Translations under genes and position numbers: made by a program | The notes under the pieces: generated by a model | The model's input: the letters and a program-made list of their open reading frames with translations, nothing else | Told to the model about the DNA's origin: nothing | Databases searched by the model: none | Source of the DNA: Caulobacteraceae bacterium | GTDB lineage: Bacteria; Pseudomonadota; Alphaproteobacteria; Caulobacterales; Caulobacteraceae | DNA: 6,469 bases | Direction: 5' to 3' | Assembly (NCBI GenBank): GCA_947452665.1 | Contig: CANGEH010000128.1 | Span: 1-6,469 of the forward strand | Shown here: positions 6,426-6,469 of the stretch, one piece after another | How the letters are laid out: the number at the start of each line of letters is the position of its first letter | Numbering within the stretch: position 1 is the stretch's first letter

Positions 6426-6430
6426 TCCTT
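6426..6430 (-). promoter_or_regulatory. Shine-Dalgarno of the epoxide hydrolase gene
   Basis: On the - strand this reads AAGGA, 8 bases before ATG 6417, a reasonable ribosome-binding site that supports this start. It sits inside one copy of a short direct repeat (6427-6433). Confidence 0.6.
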
Positions 6431-6443
6431 GATAGACCTTGAT
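6427..6443 (-). repeat. two 7-bp direct repeats, 10-bp period, before the epoxide hydrolase gene
   Basis: ATCAAGG on the - strand occurs at 6443-6437 and again at 6433-6427, separated by TCT. A one-helical-turn period resembles tandem half-sites used by some regulators, but one copy overlaps the ribosome-binding site and two 7-mers in such a short space can arise by chance. No convincing -35/-10 promoter is visible in the 52 bases available upstream of this gene. Confidence 0.3.
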
Positions 6444-6469
6444 GACACTAAGGCTGCAGGCTTTCCCTA

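Noticed and set aside
6418..6469. Sigma-70-type promoter for the - strand operon
   Set aside because: No -35/-10 pair with proper spacing could be found in the short upstream stretch available.

Overview
This is a GC-rich window (roughly 60-65 % by eye) with tightly packed genes and gene families typical of Alphaproteobacteria. A Caulobacterales- or Hyphomonadales-like organism is my best guess, but nothing here fixes the genus. There are no tRNAs, rRNAs, insertion sequences, phage genes or CRISPR arrays. About 95 % of the window is coding.

Region 1 (start to 3653, + strand) is an envelope-stress-type cluster. It holds a Do/HtrA-family periplasmic serine protease with two PDZ domains (its 5' end lies off the window), then an OmpR/PhoB-class response regulator, then a membrane sensor histidine kinase. 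Regulator and kinase overlap by 8 bases and are clearly one translational unit. The protease is separated from them by 65 bases that are mostly filled by a strong 16-bp hairpin. The layout suggests a two-component system that senses the envelope and is co-regulated with a quality-control protease. This parallels the logic of CpxAR/DegP without being orthologous by any evidence here.

Region 2 (3654-3704) is a short convergent intergenic gap with weak hairpins that may end transcription from both sides.

Region 3 (6417 down to 3705, - strand) is a likely three-gene operon transcribed towards region 1. It encodes an EHN-type epoxide hydrolase, a PLP-dependent threonine-aldolase-family enzyme whose TTG start overlaps the hydrolase stop (TTGA), and a small exported cupin. 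The hydrolase and the aldolase have complete sets of family catalytic residues. No single pathway joining the three is evident.

I found no wholly new system. The points most worth a second look are the hairpin between protease and regulator, the coupled hydrolase-aldolase pair, the cupin with a non-canonical first motif, and the strong preference for TAG stop codons with no depletion of CTAG.
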